Positions 1 through 11,030 of a stretch of 53,147 bases of DNA are shown here, piece after piece. The stretch is from an uncultured SAR86 cluster bacterium. Its GTDB lineage: Bacteria > Pseudomonadota > Gammaproteobacteria > Magnimaribacterales > D2472. Every line of letters begins with the position of its first letter. Position 1 is the stretch's first letter. The stretch is taken from contig CACOEZ010000003.1 of NCBI GenBank assembly GCA_902626385.1, positions 1 through 53,147 on the forward strand, given 5' to 3'. Made by a program: the position numbers and the translations under genes. The notes under the pieces are model-generated. The model made no database searches, had not been told where the DNA came from, and saw nothing but the letters and a program-made list of their open reading frames with translations.

Positions 1-131
1 GAGTGGTGAGAAGATGTCAAGTAACAGGAAGGCCTCATGCTGTTTATAGAAAATTTGGCTTAAGTCGAATTAAATTGAGAGAAGCAGCCATGAGAGGTGA
101 CATTCCAGGTTTAGTTAAATCAAGTTGGTAA
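1..131 (+). CDS. rpsN: 30S ribosomal protein S14 (partial, 3' end)
   Basis: This is the C-terminal 42 or so codons of S14, in the frame that starts at base 3 and ends with TAA at 129-131. The visible part contains [19 protein letters not shown] and ends GLVKSSW, which is characteristic of the bacterial S14 C-terminus. The N-terminal half lies outside the window. S14 is an assembly protein of the 30S head. It is followed four bases later by rpsH, the normal spc-operon order. The visible stretch does not show whether this is the zinc-binding or zinc-free form of S14. Confidence 0.95.
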   Translation, partial: VVRRCQVTGRPHAVYRKFGLSRIKLREAAMRGDIPGLVKSSW

Positions 132-135
132 TATT

Positions 136-531
136 ATGAGTTTTCAAGATCCTATATCAGACTGTCTTACTAGAATTCGAAACGGACTTATGCGTGGTAA
201 AACGCATGTAGAAATTCCTTATTCTAAGTTAAAACACGACTTAGTAAATGTTCTTGTATCAGAGGGCTATTTAAAGTCTGTGAATAAAATAGATTCGGGT
301 ATGAAACCAACAATGAAAGTTGAATTGAAATATCACAATTCTGAACCAGTTATCAAAGAGCTTAAGAGAATAAGCAAGCCAAGCTTAAGAAAATATTCAG
401 GTGCATCTACTTTAGATACAGTAAAGGGTGGCTTAGGCTCCTTCATCTTATCGACAAATCAAGGTCTGATGACTGATAGAGATGCAAAAGCAAAAAATGT
501 TGGTGGCGAAATTTTGTGTGAGGTATTTTAA
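136..531 (+). CDS. rpsH: 30S ribosomal protein S8
   Basis: This 131-residue protein is full length for S8, which binds 16S rRNA helix 21 in the platform. The N-terminus MSFQDPISDCLTRIRNG is the family start, and the C-terminal half has the conserved GGLGSFILSTNQGLMTD region. In E. coli S8 is also the translational repressor of the spc operon. The gene sits between rpsN and rplF, and its stop codon overlaps the rplF start (TAATG), so translation is probably coupled. Confidence 0.97.
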   Translation: MSFQDPISDCLTRIRNGLMRGKTHVEIPYSKLKHDLVNVLVSEGYLKSVNKIDSGMKPTMKVELKYHNSEPVIKELKRISKPSLRKYSGASTLDTVKGGLGSFILSTNQGLMTDRDAKAKNVGGEILCEVF

Positions 532-1079
532 TGTCTAGAGTTGCAAAAAATCCAATCTCAATCAACGACGGAGTTAACATTTCAGTCGATAATAATAAGG
601 TTATTGTAAAAGGCCCAAAAGGTGAACTTGAGTTTGTATTGCCCGAAACAGTTTCTTTAAATATTTCGGATGAATTTATTAATGTTGAATATAACGAAGC
701 TGTTCAGCAATCAGTTGCATTAGCCGGTACAACAAGATCTATTGTAAACAACATGATTATTGGAGTATCACAGGGGTTTGAGAAAAAACTAGAACTTATT
801 GGGGTAGGATATAGAGCAAAAGCTTCAGGAAAATTATTAGAATTAACTCTCGGATTTTCCCATCCTATAAAATATCAATTGCCTCCAGAAGTTGAAGTTG
901 AAACACCTTCTCAAACGGAGGTTGTTCTAAAGAGTCACAATAAACAGATACTTGGTCAAGCTGCTGCTGAAATAAGAGCTTTTAGACCACCTGAACCATA
1001 TAAGGGCAAGGGAGTAAGATATTCTGATGAGCAAGTGAAGAGAAAAGAAGCTAAGAAAGCTGCCGGGGCAGGAGCATAA
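531..1079 (+). CDS. rplF: 50S ribosomal protein L6
   Basis: L6 (182 residues, slightly longer than the usual 175-178) lies near the factor-binding site of the 50S subunit. It starts MSRVAKNPI and has the conserved C-terminal motif [13 protein letters not shown], followed by a lysine- and alanine-rich tail. The ATG overlaps the rpsH stop by one base, and rplR begins two bases after its stop. No oddities were seen. Confidence 0.97.
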   Translation: MSRVAKNPISINDGVNISVDNNKVIVKGPKGELEFVLPETVSLNISDEFINVEYNEAVQQSVALAGTTRSIVNNMIIGVSQGFEKKLELIGVGYRAKASGKLLELTLGFSHPIKYQLPPEVEVETPSQTEVVLKSHNKQILGQAAAEIRAFRPPEPYKGKGVRYSDEQVKRKEAKKAAGAGA

Positions 1080-1081
1080 TT

Positions 1082-1429
1082 ATGAGTATTAAAAATACCT
1101 CAAGAATTAGAAGAGCTAAGAAATCTAGGATTCATATAAAAAATCAAGAATCACCTAGGTTATCAGTATTCAGATCATCTAGACATTTTTATGCACAAAT
1201 ATTTGATAGTGTTGGTTCAAAAGTAATTGTTTCAGCCTCAACTGTTGAAAAAGATCTCAAAATAGACTCCAACAATGTTGAGGGCGCGGTTTCTGTTGGA
1301 AAAAAAATCGCTGAAAGAGCGCTTGAAAACGGTATCAAGAAAGTCGTATTTGATAGATCTGGATATAAATATCATGGACGTATCAAAGCTTTGGCAGATT
1401 CTGCAAGAGAAGCAGGATTGGAGTTTTAA
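1082..1429 (+). CDS. rplR: 50S ribosomal protein L18
   Basis: This 115-residue protein carries 5S rRNA into the 50S central protuberance. The conserved segments [18 protein letters not shown] in the first half and [26 protein letters not shown] at the C-terminus identify L18. The length is within a few residues of E. coli L18 (117). It lies in normal spc order between rplF and rpsE with short spacers. Confidence 0.97.
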   Translation: MSIKNTSRIRRAKKSRIHIKNQESPRLSVFRSSRHFYAQIFDSVGSKVIVSASTVEKDLKIDSNNVEGAVSVGKKIAERALENGIKKVVFDRSGYKYHGRIKALADSAREAGLEF

Positions 1430-1432
1430 TTT

Positions 1433-1942
1433 ATGAAAGAAGATAACACTATGACAAATCAACAGGTTGATACACTTGAAGAAAAGTTAGTTCAAGTTAA
1501 CAGAGTAGCCAAAGTTGTTAAAGGTGGAAGAATTTTTGGGTTTACCGCTTTAACAGTAGTTGGTGATGGAAATGGTAGGGTAGGATTCGGAAGAGGTAAG
1601 GCCAAAGAGGTACCAATCGCAATTCAAAAAGCCATGGAAAATGCCAGACGAAGCATGGTTGAAGTTGAACTAAACAATACAACTCTATGGTATCCAATTA
1701 AAGCGAAACATGGATCGGCTAATGTTTATATGCAGCCGGCTTCAGAAGGAACAGGAATTATTGCCGGTGGTGCCATGAGAGCAGTTTTAGAATTAGCTGG
1801 TGTTCAAAACGTTCTGGCAAAATGTTACGGCTCAACTAATCCTGTAAATGTTGTAAGAGCAACAATAAATGCATTAAGTGCTATGGAATCTCCTGAAACT
1901 GTTGCTGCTAGAAGAGGTAAGAAAGTAGAAGAAATATCATGA
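1433..1942 (+). CDS. rpsE: 30S ribosomal protein S5
   Basis: S5 (169 residues from this ATG) helps set decoding accuracy on the 30S body. It contains the N-terminal double-stranded RNA-binding domain ([27 protein letters not shown]) and the C-terminal domain with [15 protein letters not shown]. Two starts are possible: ATG 1433, preceded by GGAG, and ATG 1451, preceded by AAGAAG, which would give 163 residues. Both are in frame and short N-terminal differences are common in the family. The stop overlaps the rpmD start (ATGA). Confidence 0.95.
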   Translation: MKEDNTMTNQQVDTLEEKLVQVNRVAKVVKGGRIFGFTALTVVGDGNGRVGFGRGKAKEVPIAIQKAMENARRSMVEVELNNTTLWYPIKAKHGSANVYMQPASEGTGIIAGGAMRAVLELAGVQNVLAKCYGSTNPVNVVRATINALSAMESPETVAARRGKKVEEIS

Positions 1943-2127
1943 GTAAAGATCAAACAATAACAATAAAATTAGTTAAAAGTGGAATTGGTCGGATGAACAA
2001 TCACAAACTATGTATCAAAGGACTCGGCTTTAAGAAACTTAATCAAGTTGTTACTGTTTTAGACACACCAAGCAATAGAGGCATGATTAATAAAATTTCA
2101 GATATGTTAGAAATTATTGAGAGTTAA
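1939..2127 (+). CDS. rpmD: 50S ribosomal protein L30
   Basis: L30 is a small, non-universal bacterial 50S protein, here 62 residues. The pattern [12 protein letters not shown] followed by a [11 protein letters not shown] segment and a final MLEIIE matches the family, and the position between rpsE and rplO is diagnostic. It overlaps rpsE by four bases (ATGA). Its retention is worth noting because L30 is absent from some reduced genomes. Confidence 0.93.
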   Translation: MSKDQTITIKLVKSGIGRMNNHKLCIKGLGFKKLNQVVTVLDTPSNRGMINKISDMLEIIES

Positions 2128-2128
2128 G

Positions 2129-2629
2129 ATGACGGAAGAAACTACAAATAACATGAATTTAAACACTCTTACCAATATTGGAACATCCAAAAATAGAAAG
2201 AGAGTTGGAAGAGGCATAGGTTCTGGAACTGGTAAAACTGCAGGAAGAGGCCATAAGGGTCAAAAATCAAGATCAGGAGGCAATGTAAGACTTGGATTTG
2301 AGGGCGGACAAATGCCACTTCAAATGAGATTACCTAAATTTGGTTTCTCATCTAGAGTAAATAATTCATTTAAAGAGGTGAATGTCAAAAATATTGATGG
2401 CATGGATGTTGTAAGTCTTGAGACATTAAAAGCTAAGAAAATCATAGGAAAATCTATCAAGAAAGTAAAAATATTTGGTAATACTGATATTCAATCAAAA
2501 GTAGTTGTAGAAGGTATAAGCGTTTCTAAAGGCGCTAGAAAATCTATTGAGAAGGCAGGTGGAAAAATTTCAGAGGTTGCTTCAGCGAAACAAGATAAAT
2601 CTGAAGAAAAACAAGAGGGTAATGAATAA
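2129..2629 (+). CDS. rplO: 50S ribosomal protein L15
   Basis: L15 is a late-assembly 50S protein. The glycine/arginine-rich N-terminal region (KRVGRGIGSGTGKTAGRGHKGQ) and the GFEGGQMPLQMRLPK motif are typical. I place the start at ATG 2129, one base after the rpmD stop and preceded by GAGAG, giving 166 residues. ATG 2153 (MNLNTL...) aligns better with the E. coli N-terminus MRLNTL and would give 158, so the first eight residues are uncertain. The C-terminus is an extra charged lysine/glutamate tail of about 20 residues ending EEKQEGNE, making the protein longer than E. coli L15 (144). Confidence 0.94.
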   Translation: MTEETTNNMNLNTLTNIGTSKNRKRVGRGIGSGTGKTAGRGHKGQKSRSGGNVRLGFEGGQMPLQMRLPKFGFSSRVNNSFKEVNVKNIDGMDVVSLETLKAKKIIGKSIKKVKIFGNTDIQSKVVVEGISVSKGARKSIEKAGGKISEVASAKQDKSEEKQEGNE

Positions 2630-2631
2630 AT

Positions 2632-3933
2632 ATGGCTGATCAAGGAAGCAGTATGAGCGATCTTTGGAAGAGATTACGTTTCGTATTCGTTGCTATTTTG
2701 GTTTACAGGATTGGAACTCATATTCCAATACCTGGAATAGATCCTGACAGACTCGCTGCGCTATTTGCTCAAAATCAGGGAACGATAATTGAAATGTTCA
2801 ACTTATTCTCTGGAGGAGCTCTTGAGAGAATGAGCATATTTGCACTAAATGTTGTCCCATATATATCATCAGCAATTATTATGCAGTTATTTTCAAACTC
2901 GATACCTTATCTGCAGGAATTAAAAAAAGATGGTCAAGCTGGTAGAAATGCAATTACTCAATATACAAGATATGGAACCGCAGTACTCGCGTTTATTCAA
3001 GCATCCGCACTTGCAGTCACTCTTTCAGCAAGTGGGCTTGCTTACGTTCCTGGTCCATCATTCTTTGTTTCAGCAGTATTTTCGGTAGTAGCTGGAACAA
3101 TGTTCTTAATGTGGCTAGGTGAGCAAGTGTCTGAGAGAGGAATAGGAAATGGTATTTCAATAATAATTGCTACTAGTATATTAACTGGGATTCCTGGAGC
3201 TATTGGCCAGGCATTAGAACAATCAAGACAGGGCGACTTAAGTATCTTATTACTGATTGGAATTGGATTATTATCAATGGCAGTAATCGCAGTTGTTGTT
3301 TTTATAGAAAGAGGACAAAGAAGAATTACTGTTAATTACGCTCAGAGACAACAGGGAAGAAGAATGATGCAGGCACAAACAAGTCATCTTCCTTTTAAAG
3401 TAAATATGGCTGGAGTGATACCTGCAATATTTGCAAGTACATTTCTACTTTTCCCAGCTTCACTTTCAACATGGTTTGGTGAGAATGAATCATTGAGTTT
3501 TCTTCAGAGCTTTTCATTAGCCCTTAATCCTGGACAACCACTTTACATATTAGTTTTTGCTGGATTAATTATAAGTTTTTGCTTTATTTGGCTAGCTTTA
3601 ACATTCAATACAAAAGATGTGTCTGATAATTTAAAAAGATCGGGAGCATACATTGCTGGAATAAGACCGGGCGAACAAACAGCAAATTATATTGATTCTG
3701 TTCTCGCAAGGCTTACTGTTTTTGGAGCAATATATTTAACTCTAATTTGTTTATTACCACTTGCTTTAATTAATTTTGCAGGAATATCTCCAACAATATC
3801 AGTAGGTGGAACATCTGTGTTAATTATAGTTGTGGTTCTAATGGATTTTATGGCACAGGTTCAGTCGCATATGATGTCTTCACAGTATGCATCATTGATG
3901 AAAAAAGCAAATATTAAAAATTATAGAAGGTAG
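2632..3933 (+). CDS. secY: Preprotein translocase subunit SecY
   Basis: This is the channel subunit of the SecYEG inner-membrane translocon (433 residues, about ten membrane helices). The first helix region ([21 protein letters not shown]), the [23 protein letters not shown]-like plug segment and the cytoplasmic loop with [15 protein letters not shown] are all recognisable. The late loop [18 protein letters not shown] is the SecA/ribosome-contact region. It begins two bases after rplO and is followed immediately by rpmJ, as in E. coli. Confidence 0.98.
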   Translation: MADQGSSMSDLWKRLRFVFVAILVYRIGTHIPIPGIDPDRLAALFAQNQGTIIEMFNLFSGGALERMSIFALNVVPYISSAIIMQLFSNSIPYLQELKKDGQAGRNAITQYTRYGTAVLAFIQASALAVTLSASGLAYVPGPSFFVSAVFSVVAGTMFLMWLGEQVSERGIGNGISIIIATSILTGIPGAIGQALEQSRQGDLSILLLIGIGLLSMAVIAVVVFIERGQRRITVNYAQRQQGRRMMQAQTSHLPFKVNMAGVIPAIFASTFLLFPASLSTWFGENESLSFLQSFSLALNPGQPLYILVFAGLIISFCFIWLALTFNTKDVSDNLKRSGAYIAGIRPGEQTANYIDSVLARLTVFGAIYLTLICLLPLALINFAGISPTISVGGTSVLIIVVVLMDFMAQVQSHMMSSQYASLMKKANIKNYRR

Positions 3934-3934
3934 T

Positions 3935-4051
3935 ATGAAAGTCAAGGCATCAGTAAAGAAGATTTGTAGAAATTGCAAAATTGTAAGAAGAAAGGGTGTT
4001 TTGTATGTCATATGTAAAACAGATCAAAAACATAAACAGAGGCAAGGTTAA
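3935..4051 (+). CDS. rpmJ: 50S ribosomal protein L36 (zinc-binding form)
   Basis: This 38-residue gene runs from ATG 3935 to TAA 4049-4051. The translation starts [15 protein letters not shown] and ends KHKQRQG, the standard L36 sequence. Cys11, Cys14, Cys27 and His33 form the zinc site, so this is the zinc-dependent (C+) version. It starts one base after the secY stop and ends three bases before rpsM, the conserved secY-rpmJ-rpsM arrangement. Confidence 0.96.
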   Translation: MKVKASVKKICRNCKIVRRKGVLYVICKTDQKHKQRQG

Positions 4052-4054
4052 GTT

Positions 4055-4411
4055 ATGGCTAGAATAGCAGGTGTAAACATACCAGAAAATAAACATGTCG
4101 AAATTTCATTAACTCATATTTTTGGTATAGGTAGAAAGACGGCGCAAAATATTTGCGTTGACTTGAAAATTGATTACACAAGAAAGATATCTGATTTATC
4201 TGAAGAAGAAATTGAGAATATTAGAACAGCAGTTTCTTCAATAGTTGTAGAGGGTGATTTAAGAAGGAACATAAGTACCAACATTAAAAGGTTACAAGAT
4301 TTGGCTAGCTATAGAGGTATCAGGCATAGAAGAAAGCTGCCAACAAGAGGTCAAAATACAAAGAATAATGCAAGAACTAGAAAAGGCCCTAAAAAGCCAA
4401 TGAGAGGTTAA
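4055..4411 (+). CDS. rpsM: 30S ribosomal protein S13
   Basis: S13 (118 residues) sits in the 30S head and contacts P-site tRNA and the 50S bridge. The N-terminal [26 protein letters not shown] and the C-terminal [28 protein letters not shown]-type tail are family signatures. It is the first alpha-operon gene in E. coli order. I could not identify an S4-binding pseudoknot in the short spacer before it. Confidence 0.97.
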   Translation: MARIAGVNIPENKHVEISLTHIFGIGRKTAQNICVDLKIDYTRKISDLSEEEIENIRTAVSSIVVEGDLRRNISTNIKRLQDLASYRGIRHRRKLPTRGQNTKNNARTRKGPKKPMRG

Positions 4412-4413
4412 TA

Positions 4414-4791
4414 ATGGCAGCGAAAGGTAAGAAAAATAAAAAAATTGTTACAGATGGAGTGGCACACATTCATTCATCTTTTAACAATACTATTGTCACA
4501 ATAACAGACAAACAGGGTAATACAATTTGCTGGGCTACTTCAGGCGGCAGTGGTTTCAAAGGCTCAAGAAAGAGCACACCATTTGCAGCACAAATTGCTG
4601 CAGATAAAGCTGGCAATGCTGCAAAAGAATTTGGGATGATAAATCTGGATGTGAAAGTAAAAGGTCCTGGAGGTGGCAGAGAGTCTGCTATCAGATCATT
4701 GAATGCATGCGGTTTAAAAATTAAAAGTATTACAGATGTAACACCCTTACCTCATAACGGGTGTCGACCATCTAAAAAAAGAAGAGTTTAA
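4414..4791 (+). CDS. rpsK: 30S ribosomal protein S11
   Basis: S11 (125 residues, family length near 129) lies on the 30S platform next to the E site. Recognisable segments are [17 protein letters not shown], the glycine-rich [14 protein letters not shown] and the C-terminal [18 protein letters not shown]. It is spaced two bases from rpsM and followed by rpsD. Confidence 0.97.
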   Translation: MAAKGKKNKKIVTDGVAHIHSSFNNTIVTITDKQGNTICWATSGGSGFKGSRKSTPFAAQIAADKAGNAAKEFGMINLDVKVKGPGGGRESAIRSLNACGLKIKSITDVTPLPHNGCRPSKKRRV

Positions 4792-4802
4792 GGGAGTATT
4801 AA

Positions 4803-5423
4803 ATGGCAAGATATAGAGGACCATCATTAAGATTATCTAGAAGAGAAGGAACTGATCTGCTTTTAAAAAGTGGCGTTAGAGCTATCGAGTCTAAGTGTAA
4901 TATGGATACCCAACCAGGTGTGCATGGAGCTAGAAGAGGAAGGCTATCTGACTATGGACTCCAGCTTAGAGAGAAACAGAAAGTAAGAAGAATGTACGGT
5001 GTGCTAGAAAAACAATTCAGAAACTATTATAAAAAAGCAGCTTCATCAAAGGGCAATACTGGTGAGAACTTATTATCTCTTTTGGAAAAAAGACTTGATA
5101 ATGTTGTTTATAGAATGGGATTCGGTTCAACAAGAGCTGAAGCTAGACAAATGGTCACACACAAAGCTTTTATGTTAAACGGAAAAGTAGTCAATATTCC
5201 TTCATATCAAGTTCAGGCTGGTGATGAAATTGAAGTAAGAGAATCTAAAAAAAGTCATCTTAGAATTGCTGCTGCTCTTAAAATTGCTGCTACAAGAGAA
5301 GATTGTGACTGGCTTGAAGTTGACGATAAAAATTTAAAAGGCGTATTTAAATCGGTTCCTGACAGAACAGATTTAAGTTCGGAAATTAACGAAAATCTTA
5401 TTGTTGAGCTTTACTCAAAATAA
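4803..5423 (+). CDS. rpsD: 30S ribosomal protein S4
   Basis: S4 (206 residues, the same as E. coli) nucleates 30S assembly on the 5' domain of 16S rRNA, and in enterics it represses the alpha operon. The segment [20 protein letters not shown] and the S4 RNA-binding domain at about residues 95-155 ([22 protein letters not shown]) are clear. An AAGGGAG ribosome binding site precedes the ATG. rpoA follows after a 19-base spacer with its own strong site. Confidence 0.97.
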   Translation: MARYRGPSLRLSRREGTDLLLKSGVRAIESKCNMDTQPGVHGARRGRLSDYGLQLREKQKVRRMYGVLEKQFRNYYKKAASSKGNTGENLLSLLEKRLDNVVYRMGFGSTRAEARQMVTHKAFMLNGKVVNIPSYQVQAGDEIEVRESKKSHLRIAAALKIAATREDCDWLEVDDKNLKGVFKSVPDRTDLSSEINENLIVELYSK

Positions 5424-5442
5424 TATAAAGGCGGAGAAAATT

Positions 5443-6408
5443 ATGCAAACATCAGTAATAGACCTATTAGTACCAACTGAAATTCAAGTTGATGATGTAA
5501 CACCAACTTTATCTAAGGTAACTTTAGAACCTTTAGAAAGAGGTTTTGGACACACTCTTGGTAATGCTCTTAGAAGGATTTTATTATCTTCAATGCCTGG
5601 CGCTGCTGTAACAGACGTAGCAATTGATGGAATCTCCCATGAATACAGCACCATTGAAGGAATAAGAGAAGATGTAATAGACATTTTGCTTAACATTAAA
5701 GATATGCCAATTAATTTGATTGAAGGAGATACTGCAGAGGTAACTCTAGATGTAACTGGGCCTTGTGATGTGCTCGCTTCTTCTTTTGATGTACCTGGTA
5801 ATGTTGAATTAGTTGATCAAGATTTCCACGTTGCAACTATAGTTGATAAAGTCAAACTAAAAATGACTCTTACAGTTAAGACTGGCAGAGGATATGAGCC
5901 TGCTGACTTAAGAGATGATGAAGACAGAGTAGTTGGAGCTTTAAAAGTTGACGCATCATATAGTCCAGTAAGAAGAGTTTCTTATACTGTTGATAATGCT
6001 AGATTTGGTAAAAGAACTGACCTAGATAAGCTAGTAGTCGAATTAGAGACTGATGGTACATTAGATCCTAAAATGGCTATTGAGCATTCCGCAACTATAT
6101 TACAGCAACAGCTTAGTGCTTTTGTTAATTTAGATGCAATAGCAGAGCAAGAAGCTAAGAAAGATCAAAATGACTTTGACCCAATATTGCTTAGATCAAT
6201 TGAGGAGCTCGAACTTACTGTTAGGTCAACTAATTGCCTTAAGGCAGAAAGTATCTTCTTAATAGGCGATTTGATTCACAGATCTGAGTTCGATTTACTT
6301 AAAACACCAAATTTAGGTAAAAAATCTCTTAATGAAATAAAAGATGTTTTAGCTTCTAAAGATCTTTCTTTAGGTATGAACGTTGAAAACTGGCCACCAG
6401 TAGGATAA
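5443..6408 (+). CDS. rpoA: RNA polymerase alpha subunit
   Basis: Alpha (321 residues from ATG 5443) dimerises to start RNA polymerase assembly and contacts promoters and activators through its C-terminal domain. The N-terminal domain has [23 protein letters not shown]. The C-terminal domain near residues 245-315 has [11 protein letters not shown], with the arginine equivalent to E. coli R265, and [16 protein letters not shown]. An in-frame TTG at 5401 would extend into rpsD, but the AAGGCGGAG sequence just upstream of ATG 5443 and homology both favour ATG 5443. It lies in standard alpha-operon order. Confidence 0.97.
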   Translation: MQTSVIDLLVPTEIQVDDVTPTLSKVTLEPLERGFGHTLGNALRRILLSSMPGAAVTDVAIDGISHEYSTIEGIREDVIDILLNIKDMPINLIEGDTAEVTLDVTGPCDVLASSFDVPGNVELVDQDFHVATIVDKVKLKMTLTVKTGRGYEPADLRDDEDRVVGALKVDASYSPVRRVSYTVDNARFGKRTDLDKLVVELETDGTLDPKMAIEHSATILQQQLSAFVNLDAIAEQEAKKDQNDFDPILLRSIEELELTVRSTNCLKAESIFLIGDLIHRSEFDLLKTPNLGKKSLNEIKDVLASKDLSLGMNVENWPPVG

Positions 6409-6411
6409 ATA

Positions 6412-6822
6412 ATGAGACACAAAAAATCTGGAAGAAAACTTAATAGAAATTCTTCACATAGAAAAGCCTTGTTTAAGAATCTTGCAATTGCATTGATTGA
6501 GAGAGATATCATTAAAACTACTCTTCCAAAAGCTAAGGAATTGAGAGGGTTTATTGAACCACTCATTACCATGGCAAAAGAGGATTCTGTTGCTAACAGG
6601 AGACATGTCTTTAACAAATTGCGGTCCGATAGCGCAGTCGCTAAACTTTTTACAGAAGTTGCAGTAAATTCAAAAGATCGTAACGGTGGTTATACAAGAA
6701 TCATTAAAGCTGGATTTAGAGCAGGTGATAAAGCAGATATGGCTTACATTGAATTAGTTGATAGAGATTTAGGTGAAGATATTGTTGAGGATAATAAATC
6801 TGAAGAGGAGAGTGCTGCCTAG
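6412..6822 (+). CDS. rplQ: 50S ribosomal protein L17
   Basis: L17 lies near the peptide exit tunnel. The N-terminus [24 protein letters not shown] is diagnostic, and [26 protein letters not shown]-type sequence fills the C-terminal half. At 136 residues it has an acidic tail after the core ([15 protein letters not shown]). Its TAG stop lies inside a CTAG palindrome shared with the stop of the opposing uvrA gene, so there is no separate terminator region between the alpha operon and uvrA. Confidence 0.96.
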   Translation: MRHKKSGRKLNRNSSHRKALFKNLAIALIERDIIKTTLPKAKELRGFIEPLITMAKEDSVANRRHVFNKLRSDSAVAKLFTEVAVNSKDRNGGYTRIIKAGFRAGDKADMAYIELVDRDLGEDIVEDNKSEEESAA

Positions 6823-9638
6823 GATAAAATTGGCTTGAGAAAGTTGCCAGTAAAAGATCCTTTAACTTTTGCAACCTCTTCCGGTGTTCCTTCTGCAACT
6901 ATTGCCCCTCCGTCACTTCCTCCTTCCGGTCCAAGATCAATAATCCAGTCCGCTGTTTTAATCACATCCAGATTATGCTCTATTACAACTACTGTGTTAC
7001 CTTGATCTTTTAATCTATTTAAAACCTTCAATAATAATTCAATATCTGCAAAATGAAGTCCAGTGGTTGGCTCATCGAGTATAAATAATGTTTTACCAGT
7101 ACTTCTTTTTGATAACTCTTTTGCAAGCTTTATTCTTTGAGCTTCTCCACCAGAAAGAGTTAAAGCAGATTGCCCAAGTGTTATATATCCAAGACCTACG
7201 TCATTAAGCGTTACTAATTTTTTCTTAATCGAAGGATGTGCGTCAAAGAAATTTAATGCGTCTTCGACAGTCATATTCAAAATGTCACTTATATTTTTTT
7301 CCTTAAATTTTACTTCTAGTGTTTGTTCGTTGTATCTGTTTCCATCACATATATCACACTTTACATAGACGTCAGCAAGAAAATGCATTTCAACTTTAAT
7401 CATTCCGTCTCCCTGACATGCTTCACATCTTCCGCCCTTCACATTAAAACTAAACCTTCCGGGCTTATAACCTCTTGATCTTGCTTCAACAGTTTGAGAT
7501 AGAAGATCTCGAATATGTGAAAATAAACCAGTATAAGTTGCTGGATTAGATCTAGGCGTTCTGCCAATAGGAGATTGATCGATATTAATTACCTTATCTA
7601 GATGATCAAGACCTTCTATCTTTTCACATTTAATTTCTTTAGAAAGCTTTGATTTATTTAACATAAATGAACTTATCGGCATTAAAGTTTGATTTATTAA
7701 GGAAGACTTTCCAGAGCCAGAAACTCCGGTAACACATGTAAAAAGACCAATCGGTATTTCTACATTAATATCTTTTAAATTATTTTCACATGCATTGATA
7801 ATTCGAATTTTTTCTTCTTTAATTTTTGTTCTTTTTTTTGGAATTTTGATTTCTTTTTTGCCAGATAAATACTGCGCAGTAATTGAATCTTTATTTTTTA
7901 AGATTGATTGAATATCACCTTGAGCACATATTTCTCCTCCATGTTTTCCAGCACCAGGTCCAATATCTATAATATGATCTGCTGACCTAATAGCCTCTTC
8001 ATCATGCTCAACAACTATCACAGTATTTCCTAGATTTTTAAGATTATTTAGGGTTCTTATAAGTTTAGAATTATCTCTTTGATGAAGTCCAATGGATGGC
8101 TCGTCAAGAACATATGTAACACCTACCAATCCTGAACCTATTTGGCTGGCTAGCCTTATTCGCTGTGCCTCTCCACCAGATAATGTTTCAGCACTTCTAT
8201 CTAGTGTTAAGTAATTTAACCCAACATCTTCTAAAAAAGTGAGTCTATCTGAAATTTCTTTGAGAATTTTCTCGGCTATTTTTTTCTTTGATCCTTTAAG
8301 ATTCATATTTTTAATAAACTTAAGAGAATCATTTATTCTCATACTCGTAATTTTGTGAATTTGAGTATCATTTATAAAAACATTTCTTGAATATGTGTTA
8401 AGTCTTGAGCCACCACATTCATCACATGAGCTCTCAGACATTAATTTAGCTAATTCATTTCTTATGTATTCTGAGTCAGTTTCTTTAAATCTTCTTTCAG
8501 TACTAGGGATAATTCCTTCAAAACGATGCTTTCTAATTATTCTACTTCCACTTCTAAATCTATGTGAAAAGTCAATTTTCTCTTTTGTTCCCCATAGGAT
8601 AATATCTTTAATATTTTGAGGATAATCTTTCCATTTTGTTGTGAGAGTGAAATCAAAATGATTACTTAAGCATCTCAACTGATAATAATAAAACCTATTT
8701 CTTCTAGTCCAACCTTTAATAGCTCCATTAGCAATTGAAACTTCATCATCTTGAATAAGCATTTTTTCGTTAAAAAACTGGATAACCCCTAGTCCATCGC
8801 ATTTTGTACATGCACCATAAGGGTTGTTGAATGAGAACATTCTAGGTTCTAGCTCCGGAACAGCATAACCACATTTTGAACAAGAGAAATTTGATGAATA
8901 CAAAGTAATTTCACCTTTATCCATATTTTCAATCTCAATTAGACCGTCTGAGAGTTGTAATGATGTTTCAATTGATTCGGAGATTCTCGATCTTATATCG
9001 TCATCTTTTTTAATTACTAATCTATCGATGACGGCTGATATATCATGTTTTTTATTTTTATCTAAATCTGGAAATTCTTCCATAGGATATACAACATCAT
9101 TTACTTTAACTCTTACATATCCACTCTTTCTTAATTCTTCATATACCCCCAAATGTTCACCTTTTTTTCCTCTTACTACAGGAGATAAAAGCATTATCTT
9201 TGTATTCTCTTTCATCGTAAGTATTTCATCACATATTTCTGAGACAGTTTTGGCTTTTAATTCTTGATTATGATCGGGACAAACAGGAGTACCAATCCTA
9301 GAGAATAATAATCGAAGATAGTCATAAACTTCTGTAACAGTTCCAACGGTCGATCTTGGATTGTGTGACGTTGCTTTTTGTTCAATGGATATTGCAGGTG
9401 AAAGACCTTCAATTTGATCTACATCGGGTTTTTCCATCATTGATAAAAAGCGTCTAGCGTATGTCGATAGTGACTCTACATATCTTCTTTGACCTTCGGC
9501 ATAAAGTGTATCGAAGGCGAGGGAAGATTTGCCAGAACCGGAAAGACCTGTAATTACAATAATTTTATTTCTTGGTATTTCAAGACTTACATTTTTTAAA
9601 TTATGCGTTCGAGCGCCTTTGATAAAAATACTATCCAT
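6819..9638 (-). CDS. uvrA: Excinuclease ABC subunit A
   Basis: UvrA (939 residues, about E. coli length) is the damage-recognition ATPase of nucleotide excision repair. Two ABC ATPase modules are visible: Walker [13 protein letters not shown] near residue 31 and [13 protein letters not shown] near residue 640, each with an LSGGEAQRI signature. The CxxC zinc modules are present ([18 protein letters not shown] and CEACQGDG...[10 protein letters not shown]). The gene is divergent from ssb, as in E. coli, across a 69-base spacer. I see no CTGT-N8-ACAG LexA box in that spacer. The stop overlaps rplQ by four bases. Confidence 0.98.
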   Translation of the reverse strand: MDSIFIKGARTHNLKNVSLEIPRNKIIVITGLSGSGKSSLAFDTLYAEGQRRYVESLSTYARRFLSMMEKPDVDQIEGLSPAISIEQKATSHNPRSTVGTVTEVYDYLRLLFSRIGTPVCPDHNQELKAKTVSEICDEILTMKENTKIMLLSPVVRGKKGEHLGVYEELRKSGYVRVKVNDVVYPMEEFPDLDKNKKHDISAVIDRLVIKKDDDIRSRISESIETSLQLSDGLIEIENMDKGEITLYSSNFSCSKCGYAVPELEPRMFSFNNPYGACTKCDGLGVIQFFNEKMLIQDDEVSIANGAIKGWTRRNRFYYYQLRCLSNHFDFTLTTKWKDYPQNIKDIILWGTKEKIDFSHRFRSGSRIIRKHRFEGIIPSTERRFKETDSEYIRNELAKLMSESSCDECGGSRLNTYSRNVFINDTQIHKITSMRINDSLKFIKNMNLKGSKKKIAEKILKEISDRLTFLEDVGLNYLTLDRSAETLSGGEAQRIRLASQIGSGLVGVTYVLDEPSIGLHQRDNSKLIRTLNNLKNLGNTVIVVEHDEEAIRSADHIIDIGPGAGKHGGEICAQGDIQSILKNKDSITAQYLSGKKEIKIPKKRTKIKEEKIRIINACENNLKDINVEIPIGLFTCVTGVSGSGKSSLINQTLMPISSFMLNKSKLSKEIKCEKIEGLDHLDKVINIDQSPIGRTPRSNPATYTGLFSHIRDLLSQTVEARSRGYKPGRFSFNVKGGRCEACQGDGMIKVEMHFLADVYVKCDICDGNRYNEQTLEVKFKEKNISDILNMTVEDALNFFDAHPSIKKKLVTLNDVGLGYITLGQSALTLSGGEAQRIKLAKELSKRSTGKTLFILDEPTTGLHFADIELLLKVLNRLKDQGNTVVVIEHNLDVIKTADWIIDLGPEGGSDGGAIVAEGTPEEVAKVKGSFTGNFLKPILS

Positions 9639-9707
9639 ATGAAATAAAAATTCCGTGATGAAAAAATTAAATTAGGTTAAACTTCTAACATATTATAAGA
9701 GGTAATT

Positions 9708-10145
9708 ATGAGCAGAGGAGTAAATAAAGTAATTTTAGTTGGAAATTTAGGCCAAAAGCCTGAAATGAGATATACAGCTACTCAAACAGCCGTAGCAAAC
9801 CTATCAATAGCTACAACAGAATCATGGAAAGATAAGGAAAGTGGAGAAAATAGGGATAAGACTGAGTGGCATAGAGTTGTTTTTTTCGGGAATCTTGCTG
9901 AAATCGCAGAAAGATATCTAGATAAAGGTTCAAGTGTGTACGTTGAAGGAAAAATACAGACAAGAAAATGGCAAGACAAAGACGGAAATGATAGATGGAC
10001 AACTGAGATATTAGGAAATCAACTTACAATGCTAGGCTCAAGAGGTTCTAGTGACTCTAATATGCAACAAGAGAGCTCATCTGACACACCTTTTCCAGAA
10101 GATGATACTGGCCAAGGACTCACCGATGATGATATCCCTTTTTAA
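9708..10145 (+). CDS. ssb: Single-stranded DNA-binding protein
   Basis: SSB (145 residues) coats single-stranded DNA and recruits repair and replication proteins. The OB fold (residues about 5-110) starts [19 protein letters not shown] and includes [16 protein letters not shown] short polar linker leads to the acidic tip DDDIPF, the universal interaction motif. The linker is much shorter than in E. coli SSB (178 residues). A GAGGT ribosome binding site precedes the ATG. A TATTAT element at 9691-9696 could be the -10, but no good -35 was found. Confidence 0.97.
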   Translation: MSRGVNKVILVGNLGQKPEMRYTATQTAVANLSIATTESWKDKESGENRDKTEWHRVVFFGNLAEIAERYLDKGSSVYVEGKIQTRKWQDKDGNDRWTTEILGNQLTMLGSRGSSDSNMQQESSSDTPFPEDDTGQGLTDDDIPF

Positions 10146-10154
10146 AAATAAATT

Positions 10155-11030
10155 TTGATTAAAGAATATAAAACAGTCCTTTTAGAGGAATCAGATTCTA
10201 TAGCAATTCTTACACTTAACAGGCCTGAAAAACTTAATGCATTCAATATGCAAATGTTAGAGGATATGATCGATGCAATCGATTATGTTAATAAAGAGGA
10301 TGGAATTAATTCTTTAATAATTACAGGAGCTGGAAAAGCATTCTGTGCAGGCGCTGATCTCTCAGCTGGTGAAAAAACATTTGATAAAGGTTTTGATACA
10401 AGCGGTATTTTTGAATCAGATTTTAGAAGAGATGCTGGCGGAATATTGACACTAAAGATATTCAACTCTTTAAAGCCTGTAATAGCTGCATGTAACGGCG
10501 ATGCTGTTGGTGTAGGGGCTACTATGCAACTTGCTGCTGATATAAGAATCGCAAATAAGTCGGCAAGATATGGTTTTGTATTTGCGAGAAGAGGAATTGT
10601 TCCTGACGGATGCGCTAGTTGGTTTCTTCCAAAACTTGTTGGTGTTTCGAAATCTCTTGAATTATGTTATTCAGGAGAGCTGATAACCGCAGAGGATGGA
10701 CAGAAATTTGGCTTAGTGAATTATCTTGAGGATGATCCTAATAATTTGCTCAAAAAAGCAGTTGAAATTGCAAAAAAATTTACAGAAAATACTGCCCAAG
10801 TTTCTGTAGCTATGACAAGACAAATGTTATGGAATTACTCTTCTGATACTGATCCAGAAAATGCTCACATAATGGAGAGCAAGCTAATTGATTCAAGAGG
10901 TGCATCAGATGATGCGAAAGAGGGCGTTATGTCCTTCTTAGAAAAAAGAAAGCCAGTTTTTAAAAATAAAATTTCAAAAGATTTACCTGATTTTTTTCCA
11001 TGGAGAAAATCAAAATTTAAGGATGAATAG
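10155..11030 (+). CDS. Enoyl-CoA hydratase/isomerase family protein (crotonase fold)
   Basis: This 291-residue crotonase-superfamily enzyme probably acts on an acyl-CoA. The oxyanion-hole segments are present: KAFCAGADLS at residues 61-70 and NGDAVGVGATMQLAADIRI at about 114-132. The two glutamates of classical enoyl-CoA hydratase are not in their usual contexts. The second region reads RRGIVPDG, with Asp151 where isomerase-type members carry their acid, so hydratase activity should not be assumed. The start is TTG at 10155, nine bases after ssb, and no ATG fits. It is followed without a gap by an Old Yellow Enzyme homologue, suggesting joint action on an unsaturated acyl or fatty substrate; the substrate is unknown. 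Confidence 0.85.
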   Translation: MIKEYKTVLLEESDSIAILTLNRPEKLNAFNMQMLEDMIDAIDYVNKEDGINSLIITGAGKAFCAGADLSAGEKTFDKGFDTSGIFESDFRRDAGGILTLKIFNSLKPVIAACNGDAVGVGATMQLAADIRIANKSARYGFVFARRGIVPDGCASWFLPKLVGVSKSLELCYSGELITAEDGQKFGLVNYLEDDPNNLLKKAVEIAKKFTENTAQVSVAMTRQMLWNYSSDTDPENAHIMESKLIDSRGASDDAKEGVMSFLEKRKPVFKNKISKDLPDFFPWRKSKFKDE

